A stretch of DNA of 41,238 nt, taken from the NCBI GenBank assembly GCA_028868695.1, contig JAGWTZ010000024.1:1-41238 (forward strand), written 5' to 3'. Of the stretch, positions 7,427 through 16,849 are shown in pieces. The DNA is from Alphaproteobacteria bacterium (GTDB taxonomy: Bacteria; Pseudomonadota; Alphaproteobacteria; Rhizobiales; Aestuariivirgaceae). Every line of letters starts with the position of its first letter. Positions within the stretch are counted from its first letter, which is position 1. The translations under genes and the position numbers were made by a program. Under the pieces are notes generated by a model. The model searched no databases. It had not been told where the DNA came from and saw only the letters and a list, made by a program, of their open reading frames with translations.

Positions 7427-8484
7427 CCAGCCACCCCAACCCGCCGCGTAGCCCGCAGGCATTCCGCATCAAGGGCGATGAGCCGCAGCGCAAGCAGGCC
7501 CACGCACCCCGGCGCAGCCAGCCGCGCATTGAATTTGCCGCAGCACCTGAAGCAAGCCCGCTGGTTGAGGCGCCGATGGCTGAAGCCAACGCCGCGCGCC
7601 GCCGCACGCCTTGGGCCTATTTGCTGCTTGTCTCCCTGCTCTCGCTGCTGGGCCTCTGGTTCAGCATGACGCTGGCCAAAATGATCGCCGATCTTTTCGC
7701 CTGGTCGCTCACCCTGGGCTGGATTTCGGTGGCGCTGGCAGCACTGGCGGGCCTCGCCCTGCTGGTGATTGTGTCACGCGAAATATGGAGCCTGTGGCGC
7801 CTGCGCCAGATCGAACACCTGCAAGTCGATTCCGCCCGCGCCATCAACCAGAATGACACCGCCGCAGCCACCGCGGCAAGGCGTGAACTGAAGCAGCTTT
7901 ATACCGGGCGGCCAGACATGGCCTGGGCCTTGCGCAGCTGGGCCGAACATGAGGGCGACATCATCGACCCGCCTGCCGCCATGCGTTTGGCCGAGCGCAT
8001 CCTGCTTGAGCCGCTGGATGAAGCCGCACACCGCATCATTGCCCGCCGTGCCCGGCGCGTGACCTTGCTCACCACCGTCACCCCCACGGCGGCGCTGGAC
8101 ATGCTGCTGGTGGGCGCGCAAAACCTGTTCATGATCCGCGAGCTGGCCGAGCTTTATGGCAGCCGCCCTTCCTTCATTGCCACGCTGCGCCTCACCCGCA
8201 TGGTGATCACCCATCTCGCCGTGGCGGCGGGCTTGGCGCTGTCGGACAATTTCCTGCATCTCTTTGTCGGCAAGGGTCTGCTGGGCCGCCTCTCCGCCCG
8301 CTTTGGCGAGGGCGCCATCAACGGCATTCTCACCGCGCGCATTGGCCTTGCGGCCAGCGATGTCTGCCGCCCCATCGCCCGCGAAAGCTCAAAACGCGAA
8401 ACCCTGGCCTCGCTGGCCAAGGAAATCGCCACATTCGCCAAGGACGCGGAAGCCGAAACCCCGGAAGTTGAGCAAAAAGCTTAA
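7423..8484 (+). CDS. ycjF: YcjF/TIGR01620 family membrane protein (DUF697)
   Basis: A 353-residue inner-membrane protein of the YcjF family. After a polar, basic and Pro-rich N-terminus (about 1-60) come two hydrophobic spans (about 65-90 and 98-122), then a cytoplasmic helical region (RRELKQLYTGRPDMAWALRS) and a C-terminal DUF697-like part with Gly/Ala-rich helices (about 220-320). The GTG at 7423 overlaps the ycjX stop as GTGA; the TTG at 7414 is less likely. No E. coli-style psp genes lie nearby. The function is unknown; the conserved pairing suggests a membrane anchor or effector for YcjX. Confidence 0.85.
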   Translation: MTSHPNPPRSPQAFRIKGDEPQRKQAHAPRRSQPRIEFAAAPEASPLVEAPMAEANAARRRTPWAYLLLVSLLSLLGLWFSMTLAKMIADLFAWSLTLGWISVALAALAGLALLVIVSREIWSLWRLRQIEHLQVDSARAINQNDTAAATAARRELKQLYTGRPDMAWALRSWAEHEGDIIDPPAAMRLAERILLEPLDEAAHRIIARRARRVTLLTTVTPTAALDMLLVGAQNLFMIRELAELYGSRPSFIATLRLTRMVITHLAVAAGLALSDNFLHLFVGKGLLGRLSARFGEGAINGILTARIGLAASDVCRPIARESSKRETLASLAKEIATFAKDAEAETPEVEQKA

Positions 8485-8601
8485 TGCCGCGATAACCATT
8501 TGCTGAACTTCGGCCGGCGCATTCACCAACTCGCATCCAGTTCAATCTACAACCCGCACAAGAACGCCAGCGCCGGGCCGGCAAGCCCGCGCTGCCAACT
8601 T

Positions 8602-9834
8602 ATGGTGATGGGTTTGCTCAAGGTTCTGGACGGGGCCGAACTGAATGCAGCGCAGCCGGCATTTGCGCCGGTGCCGCGGCCTGCGCCTGCCACGGCGCAA
8701 GACTGCCGCCTGGTTCTGCTTTCCACCGGGAAATCCCTGCTGCGCCTTGAACAGGGCTGGAAGCAGCTGGAAGCCAGCAGTGCTGTTGCGCCCACGGCAT
8801 TCCAAAGCTTCGAATGGGTGAAGGCCTGGCATGAGGTTTACGGCCAGCCGGACAGTGCCCGCGAATTGCAGCTTCTGGCGGGATACCGCAATGACGAACT
8901 GGTGTTCCTCTGGCCGCTGATCAAGCAGCGCCGCCATGGCTTGACGGTTCTGACCTGGGCGACCGAACCCATCGCCCAATATGGCGACCTGCTTTGCCAC
9001 CGCGAGGAAACCGCCAGTGACTGGATCAATTGGTCCATTGCCTATCTGCGCCAGCAGGCGGAGGTTGACCTGCTCTACTTGCGCCATGTGCGCCAGACCA
9101 GCAATTTCGCGCCATATGCACAAAGGCATTTCCGCGATGGCCAGCTCAACGAGCGCGCCGCGGCGATGGACCTCTCGCAGTTCAAAACGGATGCGGACTA
9201 TGACGCGCGCTATGACTCGCGCCAGCGCAAGCACCGCAAGAAGGCGCGCAAGGCGCTGGAGGAAATGGGCGCCTTCGCCTATGGCCCTGTAACCGATGTG
9301 GCGGCTGTCAAAAGCGCCATTGCCGCCGCCACGCGCGAGAAGCTGGCCTGGCTGGAGGAACGCGGCAAGTTCAACACCACCATTGCCTGCCCCGGCCACC
9401 AGCTGTTTCTCGAAAAGCTGTCGCGGCTGGATGCAAGCGGCCTGCACCTGACCCTCACCCAGATCAGCCTTGGCGAAAAGCCCATCTCATGGGAGTTCTG
9501 CTTCGCCTATAACGGCGTGCAATATTGCTACATGACGGCGCATGAAAATGCCCTGACAGACTATTCGCCCGGCCGCGTGCATTTCGACCTCGCCCAGCGC
9601 CACTGGCTGGCCCAGGGGCAGAAATCCTATGACCTGATGGTGCCTTATGATCCTTACAAGGAATCATGGTCCTCGGCCCTTGAGCCGGTGAATGACTATT
9701 ACCTGCCGCTCACCGCCAAGGGCTCGCTCTATGGCAATCTGGTGATCGGCTGGCTGCGCCCGCAGGCCCGCGGCATCTACATGCGCCTGCCGCCGCGCGT
9801 GCTGCGCGTGCTCAAGAAGCTGCTGCGGCAATAA
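8602..9834 (+). CDS. GNAT-like acyltransferase of the CelD/BioF2 type
   Basis: A 410-residue protein resembling the large GNAT family related to BcsL/CelD and FemAB-type transferases (the BioF2-like acetyltransferase domain). A central segment from YDSRQRKHRKKARKALE (about 195-215) through TLTQISLGEKPISWEFCF (about 290) to PGRVHFDLAQRHWLAQG (about 325-345) and YDLMVPYDPYKESW (about 350) matches the usual order in this family. Such proteins are implicated in envelope polysaccharide acylation, but the substrate here is unknown. The frame is open from 8500, but Met codons at 8602 and 8608 begin a more natural N-terminus; neither has a strong ribosome-binding site. It follows ycjF on the same strand with a 117-nt gap. 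Confidence 0.7.
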   Translation: MVMGLLKVLDGAELNAAQPAFAPVPRPAPATAQDCRLVLLSTGKSLLRLEQGWKQLEASSAVAPTAFQSFEWVKAWHEVYGQPDSARELQLLAGYRNDELVFLWPLIKQRRHGLTVLTWATEPIAQYGDLLCHREETASDWINWSIAYLRQQAEVDLLYLRHVRQTSNFAPYAQRHFRDGQLNERAAAMDLSQFKTDADYDARYDSRQRKHRKKARKALEEMGAFAYGPVTDVAAVKSAIAAATREKLAWLEERGKFNTTIACPGHQLFLEKLSRLDASGLHLTLTQISLGEKPISWEFCFAYNGVQYCYMTAHENALTDYSPGRVHFDLAQRHWLAQGQKSYDLMVPYDPYKESWSSALEPVNDYYLPLTAKGSLYGNLVIGWLRPQARGIYMRLPPRVLRVLKKLLRQ

Positions 9835-9889
9835 CCATTGGATCATGACTTGGGGCGAGAATGACTTTTCCTGGAAAAGCCATTCCGCT

Positions 9890-10933
<1,044 letters not shown>

Positions 10934-11254
10934 TTAGAATTGCTTTTCGGGAACCTTGACGCGCAGGCCATCCAGCGCGTCCGTCACCTTGATCTGGCAG
11001 GACAGGCGGGAATTTTCACGCACATCAAAGGCGAAATCCAGCATGTCTTCTTCCATGGGGTTGCGCGCGCCCGCCTTTTCCACCCATTCCGGCTCGACAT
11101 AAACATGGCAGGTGGCGCAGGCGCAGGCCCCGCCGCAATCGGCGTCGATGCCCGGAACCTGGTTCTTCACCGCGGTTTCCATCACCGTCATGCCGGCCAC
11201 GCCATTGGCGGAAATCTCGCTGCCGTCATGCTGGATGAAAGTGATTTTGGCCAT
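10934..11254 (-). CDS. Adrenodoxin-type [2Fe-2S] ferredoxin
   Basis: A 106-residue electron carrier. Four cluster cysteines are visible as C40-x5-C46-x2-C49 and C86, with the conserved [19 protein letters not shown] context of vertebrate-type (adrenodoxin/FdxB) ferredoxins rather than plant-type; C44 is an extra cysteine in the cluster loop. It is the first gene of a two-gene unit with the FNR2-type reductase. In alphaproteobacteria such ferredoxins feed cytochromes P450 or haem-modifying oxygenases; no such acceptor gene lies in the window. Confidence 0.93.
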   Translation of the reverse strand: MAKITFIQHDGSEISANGVAGMTVMETAVKNQVPGIDADCGGACACATCHVYVEPEWVEKAGARNPMEEDMLDFAFDVRENSRLSCQIKVTDALDGLRVKVPEKQF

Positions 11255-11401
11255 TGCTCAAGTCCCTGGAGAGGTCATTCATGCTGCTTGCAGCAGGCGC
11301 TGCAACCGGGGCCCTGCCCCGGCGGGGAATGCTCTAGGTGATCGCAACCGCAAACGCAACTGGCCAGCCCAAGGGCCAGCCATGCCGCCCTTTCAGGCCA
11401 G

Positions 11402-11743
11402 TCAGGCCGCCTTGGCGGCCCGCCGGAAGCTCTTGATGGCGCCGCGCAGCGCATGCTCAAGATCGCTGCCCAGCTGCTTCCACTGGCGGGCCAGCGCTTC
11501 AATCTGCTGGGCGCCCACCACGGCGGCGGCGCCGCGCAAGGTGTGCATTTCAAAGGGAAGTTCGAGCTTCGTCCAATCCGCCTTTTCCAGCCGGCTAAGC
11601 TGGCCTGCGAACAGCTGCAGGATTTCCTGGCCCAGTGCCGCGTCATTGAGGGTTTGATGATCGAGGATCTGCCGGTCAAACACCGCCATGTGATCAGTCT
11701 TGGTCAAAAGCTGCAGCTCGGCAACTTTCAGTTGTTTGTTCAT
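11402..11743 (-). CDS. Stand-alone HPt (histidine phosphotransfer) domain protein
   Basis: A 113-residue all-helical protein consisting almost entirely of one HPt domain. The phosphorylatable histidine is H67 in HTLRGAAAVVGA, matching the HxL(K/R)G...G signature. It would relay phosphate between a hybrid histidine kinase and a response regulator, neither of which is in the window. The frame is open upstream to 11794, but MNKQLKV at 11743 gives a compact HPt protein. It is divergent from the giant GPR-like gene, with 332 bp between the two starts. It is much shorter than ChpT and lacks that protein's kinase-like ATPase half. Confidence 0.8.
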   Translation of the reverse strand: MNKQLKVAELQLLTKTDHMAVFDRQILDHQTLNDAALGQEILQLFAGQLSRLEKADWTKLELPFEMHTLRGAAAVVGAQQIEALARQWKQLGSDLEHALRGAIKSFRRAAKAA

Positions 11744-12075
11744 TCCAGTCAGCCCTTTCCGGCGCGAAGCAACCCCAGCAACGCTGCCTGGCACCTTGGC
11801 ACAGCCGCTCTAAAAACCAATTTCCTGAATCGATTCAATTTGCTCCACAATTTTAACCAAATCTTCAAATAGCGGCAGCGGAACCGGCCTTTCGGGTTCA
11901 AGCCAGGGCCAAAATCGGTTAACATGAATGAAGGATTTTCCCGGGGTCATGAGGCCCTTCCGGGCCTGTGGGGTGCAGTTTTCACCGCAAGGCGCCTGGA
12001 AGTTTGAACCCGGAAAACACCCGCGCGGGGCCAGCTTTGGCGCCGCAGGGGCGAATTTGAGAGGGTGCGCGCAAC
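11744..12075. promoter_or_regulatory. Divergent promoter region with GANTC and CtrA-like sites
   Basis: No gene is seen. A perfect 12-bp palindrome TGAATCGATTCA (11826-11837) contains two adjacent GANTC sites, the target of the cell-cycle methylase CcrM. Just after it, TTAACCAAATCTTCAA is a near match to the CtrA consensus TTAA-N7-TTAA, and GGTTAACATG occurs closer to the giant gene. Together they suggest cell-cycle-timed expression of one or both divergent genes. This is inference from motifs. Confidence 0.35.
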
Positions 12076-15000
12076 ATGGCAAAACAACCAACCGACAACC
12101 GCCGCCGCGGCAGGATTCCGTCTTTGGACGCCCCCGCGCCCGAAGCGGCCGCCGAAGCGCCGCAGCCGCAGCTGCGCTCCAAGCCCGCCAATGAGAATGA
12201 TCCGGGCACGGCCATGATGCTGTCGCGCCTGCGCCGCCCGCCCTCCTATGACGTGATCTGGGCCTCGGCCATCCTGTCCGGCATATGGGCCGCGGGCTGG
12301 TTCTGGGTTTACAAGGATGTCTTCGCCAACCAGCCCAACACCACGGCGGCGGAATTCCTGCAGGCGCTTGCCCTGTTGTTCCTGCCGGTGCTCGGCATGC
12401 TGTCGATCGCCTATTTCCAGTGGCGCGCCCAACAGCTGCGCCAGGTGTCGGAAGTGCTGATGCATCAGGCCATGCGCCTGATCCGCCCGCAGGACATCGC
12501 CACCGATGGCCTTTCCTCCATCGCCCAGGCCGTGCGCCAGGAAGTGGACTTGCTGGTGGGTGGCGTTGAACACGCCTTCCAGCGCGCCACCGCGCTTGAG
12601 GAAATCGTGCACAAGGAAATCGCCGCCGTTGAGCGCGCCTTTGGCAGCAACGAAGACCGCATCCACAGCCTGGTGAACGGGCTGGAAACCCAGCGCGCCG
12701 CCCTGCAGCAAACCTCCAGCCTGGTCAGCGCCGACGCGCAGCCGATGCTGCAGCGCCTTGAATCCAACACCCAGAACCTAGGCCAGGTGGTCAACATGGC
12801 GCTTTCCACCTTTGGCCGACTTGAGGACGGCCTGAAGAATTCCACCGGCGAACTGGCCCGCACCATCGAGGAAGTCTCGCAGCGCGCCGCCGAAACCGGC
12901 CAGGAAATCAGCGGCCACTCGGCCCAGTTCGAACGCATGTCCACCATGCTGGTGGGCGATTTCCGCAACTTCTCCACCCAGCTTCAGGACCATATCCAGA
13001 CGCTGAACTTCACCGCCAACACGCTGGGCACTGAAACCCGCAAGTTCGGCACTGAAGTGAAGGGCATGGAAACAACGCTGGTGCAGCTGCTGCGCCAGAG
13101 CTCTGACCAGCTGGTCAGCGCCCATTCCGAAGTGGCCCAGACGGTTGAACGCGTCACCGGCCACGCCACCAACAGCGCCAAGCAGACCGCCAATGAACTG
13201 CTGCAGACCTTCGGCCAGATCGGCGAGACCATCTCCTATCAGTTGAAGACAACCTCGTCTGACACCGCCGGCCTCATCGAACGCACCGGCCTTGAAACCG
13301 CCAGCCGCATTGAACAGGCCCACGCGCTGGTTTCAAACGGCCTGCAGAACGCCGCCACCGACTACGTGCAGCGCCTGACCCAGGCCCGCAACGAGCTTTC
13401 CAACCACGTTGACCAATCCACCGGCAAGATGATGACCGACTTTGAAGCCTCGGCCATGCGCTTCAATGACCGCTTCCTGCAAACCGGCAACCAGCTGGTT
13501 TCCAGCCTCGATCAATCAAGCAACAACCTGGTGGCCCAGCTTGGCGCCTCGGGCTCCGGCCTGATGGGCAGCATCCAGGCTTCGGCGGAGCGCTATGCCG
13601 CGTCACTGACCGATGCCTCCGCCCTGCTCAACGAAACCGCCGAGACTGCCGCCGCCAACTTGAGCCGCACCACGGCCAATTCATCGAAGGCCGTCATTGA
13701 GGCGCTGGCCGAGCATTCGGCCCATATCAGCGCCACATCGGATGCAGCCGCCAAGGCTGTCAACCAGGCCTCGGCCGAGCATGCCCAGAGCATTCAGGGC
13801 GCGCTGCATGAGGCCGCTGGCCGCATGACCTCCACCGCCGACGAGCTTGCCGCGAAGATGACCCAGTCTTCCGCCTATCTCGCGCAGAACATGCAGGCCA
13901 CGCTGACCGAGCAGGCCGACCGGCTGCACGGCACCGCCGAGCAGCTCAATGCCCAGGTGGGCCGCACCTCGGCGCTGGTCTCGCAGAATCTCGAGAATGT
14001 CGGCGCCAATGTGAATGACCTGCTGGTCGCCACCAGCGGCACCATTGCCGCGCATTTGAAGGAAACCTCGGAAATCGTCAGCCGCCAGATGCAGGACTCG
14101 GGCCTTGCCCTGGCCCAGAACATCGAAAGCTCCGGCGGCAACGTCACCGACCGCCTGATCAGCATCTCGGGCGAGTTCATGCAGAAATTCGCCTCCACGC
14201 GCGATGGCCTGCTGACCTCGTTCCTCGGCGCCTCGGGTGATCTCACCTCGAAGCTGCAAGACACATCGGCCACCGTTTACAGCCGCCTGCAGCGCGCCGC
14301 GGATGATGTTTCCGCACAGCTTGAAAGCGTCAACGCCCAGATCATCGAGAAGCTTGACGGCACGGTGGGCCACTCCTCCGACCGCATCGCCGCGGTGACC
14401 GAAGGCCTGACCACCAAGCTCGACACCTCCTCCACACAGCTGGGCAGCCTGTTGGCCGCCACCGAGCGCCGCCTCGGCAACCAGCTTGAGCAGGCCTCGA
14501 CCGAGCTTGAAGCGCTGTTCAATGAAAACACCCGCATGCTGACGCAGCAGCTGGAGCAAAGCTCCAACACCGTCACCACCTCCTTTGCGGAAACCGCGGT
14601 TCTCGCCGCCCAGAAGCTGGACACCGCTGGCGCCGACGTGACCAGCAAGATCGACACCTCCAGCCAGGCCATGTTCAGCCGCCTGCATGGCACCACACAG
14701 GAACTGGGCAAGCGCTTTGACGTGGCCACCGAGCACCTTGAGCTTGTGACCACCGAAATCTCCAAGCGCCTTGATGGCCAGGGCAAGCGCTTTGTCGAAA
14801 TCCTCGACCAGGCCTCGGGCCAGATCTTCAACGACCTTGGCAAGGCGCGCGATGCCTTCTCCGAAGGCCTGGGCGAAACCACGCTGCAGATTTCCGGCCG
14901 CTTCGAGCAGGAAACCGGGCTGCTGGTGGGCCGCATCGACAAGGCCGTGGCCGAGTTCGACAGCGCCGCCACCTCCTCCAGCGGCAAGCTGGACGAGGCC

Positions 15001-16269
15001 GCCGACAAGTTCGCCAAGCATGTGGCCAACACCAACAGCTATCTCACCAACCAGCTGGCCGCCGCCGCAGGCGACATCGACACCCGCCTCGAAAGCGTGT
15101 CGATGCAGCTGACCGGCAAGCTCGAGATGACGGGCAGCCGCATTTCCGAGCGGCTGGATGATGTCTCGGCGCTGGTCGACAAATCCATCGACAAGTTCAA
15201 CCTTGAAATGGAGCACATGCTGCAAAGCCGGCGTGATGCGCTGGAAAGCCTGGTGGCCGACGCCAACCGCCGCGCCGGCGAGGTGGACAAGACCATGAAC
15301 GCCTATATTGCCATGATCGAGGAAAGCCTTGGTGCCGCCGAAAGCCGCGCCCAGCACATCGGCCGCCTGGTCTCGGACCAAAGCTCCGCCGCGCTGGCCC
15401 GCCTCGAGGAAGAGCTGCGCAAGCTTGAAACCAGTTCGACAGGCCAGGTGGCCCAGGCCGCCCGCGCCCTGCGCGAGCAGCATGAGCGCGCGCTGGCCAA
15501 CATGAATGAGATGCTGTCTTCCACGGCGTCCGACTTCCAGCAGACCGCGCAGGACATGCGCATCACCGCCCAGCAGGTGGTGAAGGACATTGACGCCGCG
15601 CGCGGCGAGTTGAAGCGCGCCGTCGTTGACCTGCCGGAGGAAACCCGCAGCAATGCCGACAACATGCGCCGCGTGGTGGCTGACCAGATCAGCGCCCTCA
15701 ACGCGCTGGCCGAAGTGGTGCGGAAGCAGACGGGCTCGCTCGATTATTCGGGCCCCGGCTTCATGCAGCCGCCGCGCGCCGCGCCGGCCGCCCGCTTTGA
15801 GCCGGCCTATGAAGCCCCGGCCCCGGTGCGCGCGCCTTCCGCCGCCCCGGCACTGGCGCGCGAACCGGCACCAGCCTCCAGCGCCAAGCTCGCCAGCCTG
15901 GCCAAGGAAGTGGAAACCTACAACGCCAAGCTCAACACCTCGGCCCGCGATGTGGTGGAGGCCATTGAGGGCCAGCTGCCACGCGATCTCGAGAAGCGCT
16001 ATGTGGCCTCCGACAAGTCGGTCTACACCCAGCGCCTCTATGAAAGCCGCAGCCGCAAGCTGATCAAGGCGCTGGAAGGCCGCTACGCCGAAGAGCGCCT
16101 GCTGCGCAGCCGCATTCAGGCCTACAATCGCCTGTTTGAAAAGCTGCTGGACTCGGTGTCCGAGACCGACGGCAGTGAGCAGGTGATGGAGCAGGTTCTC
16201 GCCTCCGAACAGGGCCGCATCTATGTGATGCTGGCCGAAGTGGCCGGCCGCCTGCCCAGCCAGAATTGA
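12076..16269 (+). CDS. GPR/RgsE-like growth-pole ring protein, giant apolipoprotein-like coiled coil
   Basis: A 1397-residue membrane-anchored protein. A basic, Pro/Ala-rich N-terminus precedes two transmembrane helices (about 58-78 and 94-114). About 1,100 residues of continuous amphipathic helix follow (about 120-1215), rich in Ala, Gln, Ser and Thr, with repeated units such as L-x-x-T-S-x-x-V-x-x-x-L, i.e. an apolipoprotein A1/E-like coiled-coil rod. After a Pro/Ala linker (about 1225-1275) comes a compact helical C-terminal domain (about 1290-1397). This architecture matches the large apolipoprotein-like proteins that form a ring at the growing pole of Agrobacterium (GPR) and Sinorhizobium (RgsE), though those are longer (about 2,100 residues). 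The assignment rests on architecture, not alignment. A terminator follows at 16297. Confidence 0.65.
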   Translation: MAKQPTDNRRRGRIPSLDAPAPEAAAEAPQPQLRSKPANENDPGTAMMLSRLRRPPSYDVIWASAILSGIWAAGWFWVYKDVFANQPNTTAAEFLQALALLFLPVLGMLSIAYFQWRAQQLRQVSEVLMHQAMRLIRPQDIATDGLSSIAQAVRQEVDLLVGGVEHAFQRATALEEIVHKEIAAVERAFGSNEDRIHSLVNGLETQRAALQQTSSLVSADAQPMLQRLESNTQNLGQVVNMALSTFGRLEDGLKNSTGELARTIEEVSQRAAETGQEISGHSAQFERMSTMLVGDFRNFSTQLQDHIQTLNFTANTLGTETRKFGTEVKGMETTLVQLLRQSSDQLVSAHSEVAQTVERVTGHATNSAKQTANELLQTFGQIGETISYQLKTTSSDTAGLIERTGLETASRIEQAHALVSNGLQNAATDYVQRLTQARNELSNHVDQSTGKMMTDFEASAMRFNDRFLQTGNQLVSSLDQSSNNLVAQLGASGSGLMGSIQASAERYAASLTDASALLNETAETAAANLSRTTANSSKAVIEALAEHSAHISATSDAAAKAVNQASAEHAQSIQGALHEAAGRMTSTADELAAKMTQSSAYLAQNMQATLTEQADRLHGTAEQLNAQVGRTSALVSQNLENVGANVNDLLVATSGTIAAHLKETSEIVSRQMQDSGLALAQNIESSGGNVTDRLISISGEFMQKFASTRDGLLTSFLGASGDLTSKLQDTSATVYSRLQRAADDVSAQLESVNAQIIEKLDGTVGHSSDRIAAVTEGLTTKLDTSSTQLGSLLAATERRLGNQLEQASTELEALFNENTRMLTQQLEQSSNTVTTSFAETAVLAAQKLDTAGADVTSKIDTSSQAMFSRLHGTTQELGKRFDVATEHLELVTTEISKRLDGQGKRFVEILDQASGQIFNDLGKARDAFSEGLGETTLQISGRFEQETGLLVGRIDKAVAEFDSAATSSSGKLDEAADKFAKHVANTNSYLTNQLAAAAGDIDTRLESVSMQLTGKLEMTGSRISERLDDVSALVDKSIDKFNLEMEHMLQSRRDALESLVADANRRAGEVDKTMNAYIAMIEESLGAAESRAQHIGRLVSDQSSAALARLEEELRKLETSSTGQVAQAARALREQHERALANMNEMLSSTASDFQQTAQDMRITAQQVVKDIDAARGELKRAVVDLPEETRSNADNMRRVVADQISALNALAEVVRKQTGSLDYSGPGFMQPPRAAPAARFEPAYEAPAPVRAPSAAPALAREPAPASSAKLASLAKEVETYNAKLNTSARDVVEAIEGQLPRDLEKRYVASDKSVYTQRLYESRSRKLIKALEGRYAEERLLRSRIQAYNRLFEKLLDSVSETDGSEQVMEQVLASEQGRIYVMLAEVAGRLPSQN

Positions 16270-16296
16270 CAAGAAGCGACAGCACCAACTTCAAAG

Positions 16297-16326
16297 CGGC
16301 GGGCCAGTTCCCGCCGTTTCCTTTTT
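16297..16326 (+). terminator. Intrinsic terminator of the GPR-like gene
   Basis: CGGCGGG (16297-16303) pairs with CCCGCCG (16310-16316) over a 6-nt loop and is followed by TTTCCTTTTTG. It lies 28 bp after the stop codon. Confidence 0.75.
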
Positions 16327-16348
16327 GTGGCGGGGCAACCTTGCGGGC

Positions 16349-16401
16349 CGTCATTCCAGCCAAGGCGAAGCGCAGCGCAGCCGCGCGCTGGAACCCCGCT
16401 T
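16349..16401. repeat. Dispersed repeat, copy B (left flank of GIY-YIG gene)
   Basis: CGTCATTCC (16349-16357) and GGAACCCCGCTT (16390-16401) are the exact reverse complements of the ends of copies A and C. It therefore lies inverted relative to copy C on the other side of the GIY-YIG gene. The internal GCGAAGCGCAGCGCAGCCGC is itself partly palindromic. Confidence 0.55.
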
Positions 16402-16423
16402 CAAACCGTGCTGGATTTGACTG

Positions 16424-16741
16424 ATGGAATACGAAAAGCTGCCCGCAGTTTATATCATGGCCAGCCGCTACCGCGGCACGCTTTACACCGGCGTAACCAG
16501 CGACCTGTGGACGAGGGTCAGCAACCACAAGGCTGAAGCCTTTGGTGGCTTCACGGCAAAATACAATGTCAAACTCCTCGTCTGGTATGAACACCATGAG
16601 ACCATGGCCGTGGCCATCAAGCGCGAAACACAAATCAAGGCTTGGAAGCGTCAGTGGTAAATTGAATTGATCGAAAAATCCAACTGGCATTGGCATGACT
16701 TGCATGGCGCAATTGAGCGCCGCCCATTCGGAAGCAGCTGA
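16424..16741 (+). pseudogene. GIY-YIG endonuclease-domain gene interrupted by an in-frame stop
   Basis: Codons 1-78 encode a small GIY-YIG domain: VYIMAS (9-14), LYTGVTSDL (20-28), a basic R-x-x-x-H-K segment, and the conserved Glu in KRETQIKAWKRQW. A TAA follows at 16658-16660. Reading on in the same frame gives IELIEKSNWHWHDL, which matches the usual C-terminal ending of this family (I-x-L-I-E-x-x-N-x-x-W-x-D-L), and a stop at 16739-16741. A single A-to-T change turning Lys AAA into TAA would explain it. The short form may keep the catalytic core, so loss of function is not certain. Inverted repeat copies B and C sit on either side. Proteins of this URI-like class are of unclear role. Confidence 0.75.
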
Positions 16742-16796
16742 AGCGGGGTTCCAAATCCACTGCTCCGCTGTTGCTGCGCAGCGGTTTGGAATGACG
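16741..16796. repeat. Dispersed repeat, copy C (right flank of GIY-YIG gene)
   Basis: It runs from AAGCGGGGTTCC (16741-16752) to GGAATGACG (16788-16796), the same orientation as copy A and opposite to copy B. Its first base is the last base of the ancestral GIY-YIG stop codon (16739-16741), so gene end and repeat are contiguous. The interior contains a GCTCCGCTGTTGCTGCGCAGC-like imperfect hairpin. Confidence 0.55.
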
Positions 16797-16849
16797 ATGC
16801 TAGGCAGCCTTGCTGGAATGGCGCTGAAATAAATGCTATCTGCAGCCCC

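Noticed and set aside
13681-16272. An 863-codon minus-strand frame antisense to the GPR-like gene
   Set aside because: Repetitive, GC-rich coding DNA leaves the opposite strand open. The product is Gly/His/Leu-rich low complexity and the sense frame has transmembrane segments and a structured C-terminus.
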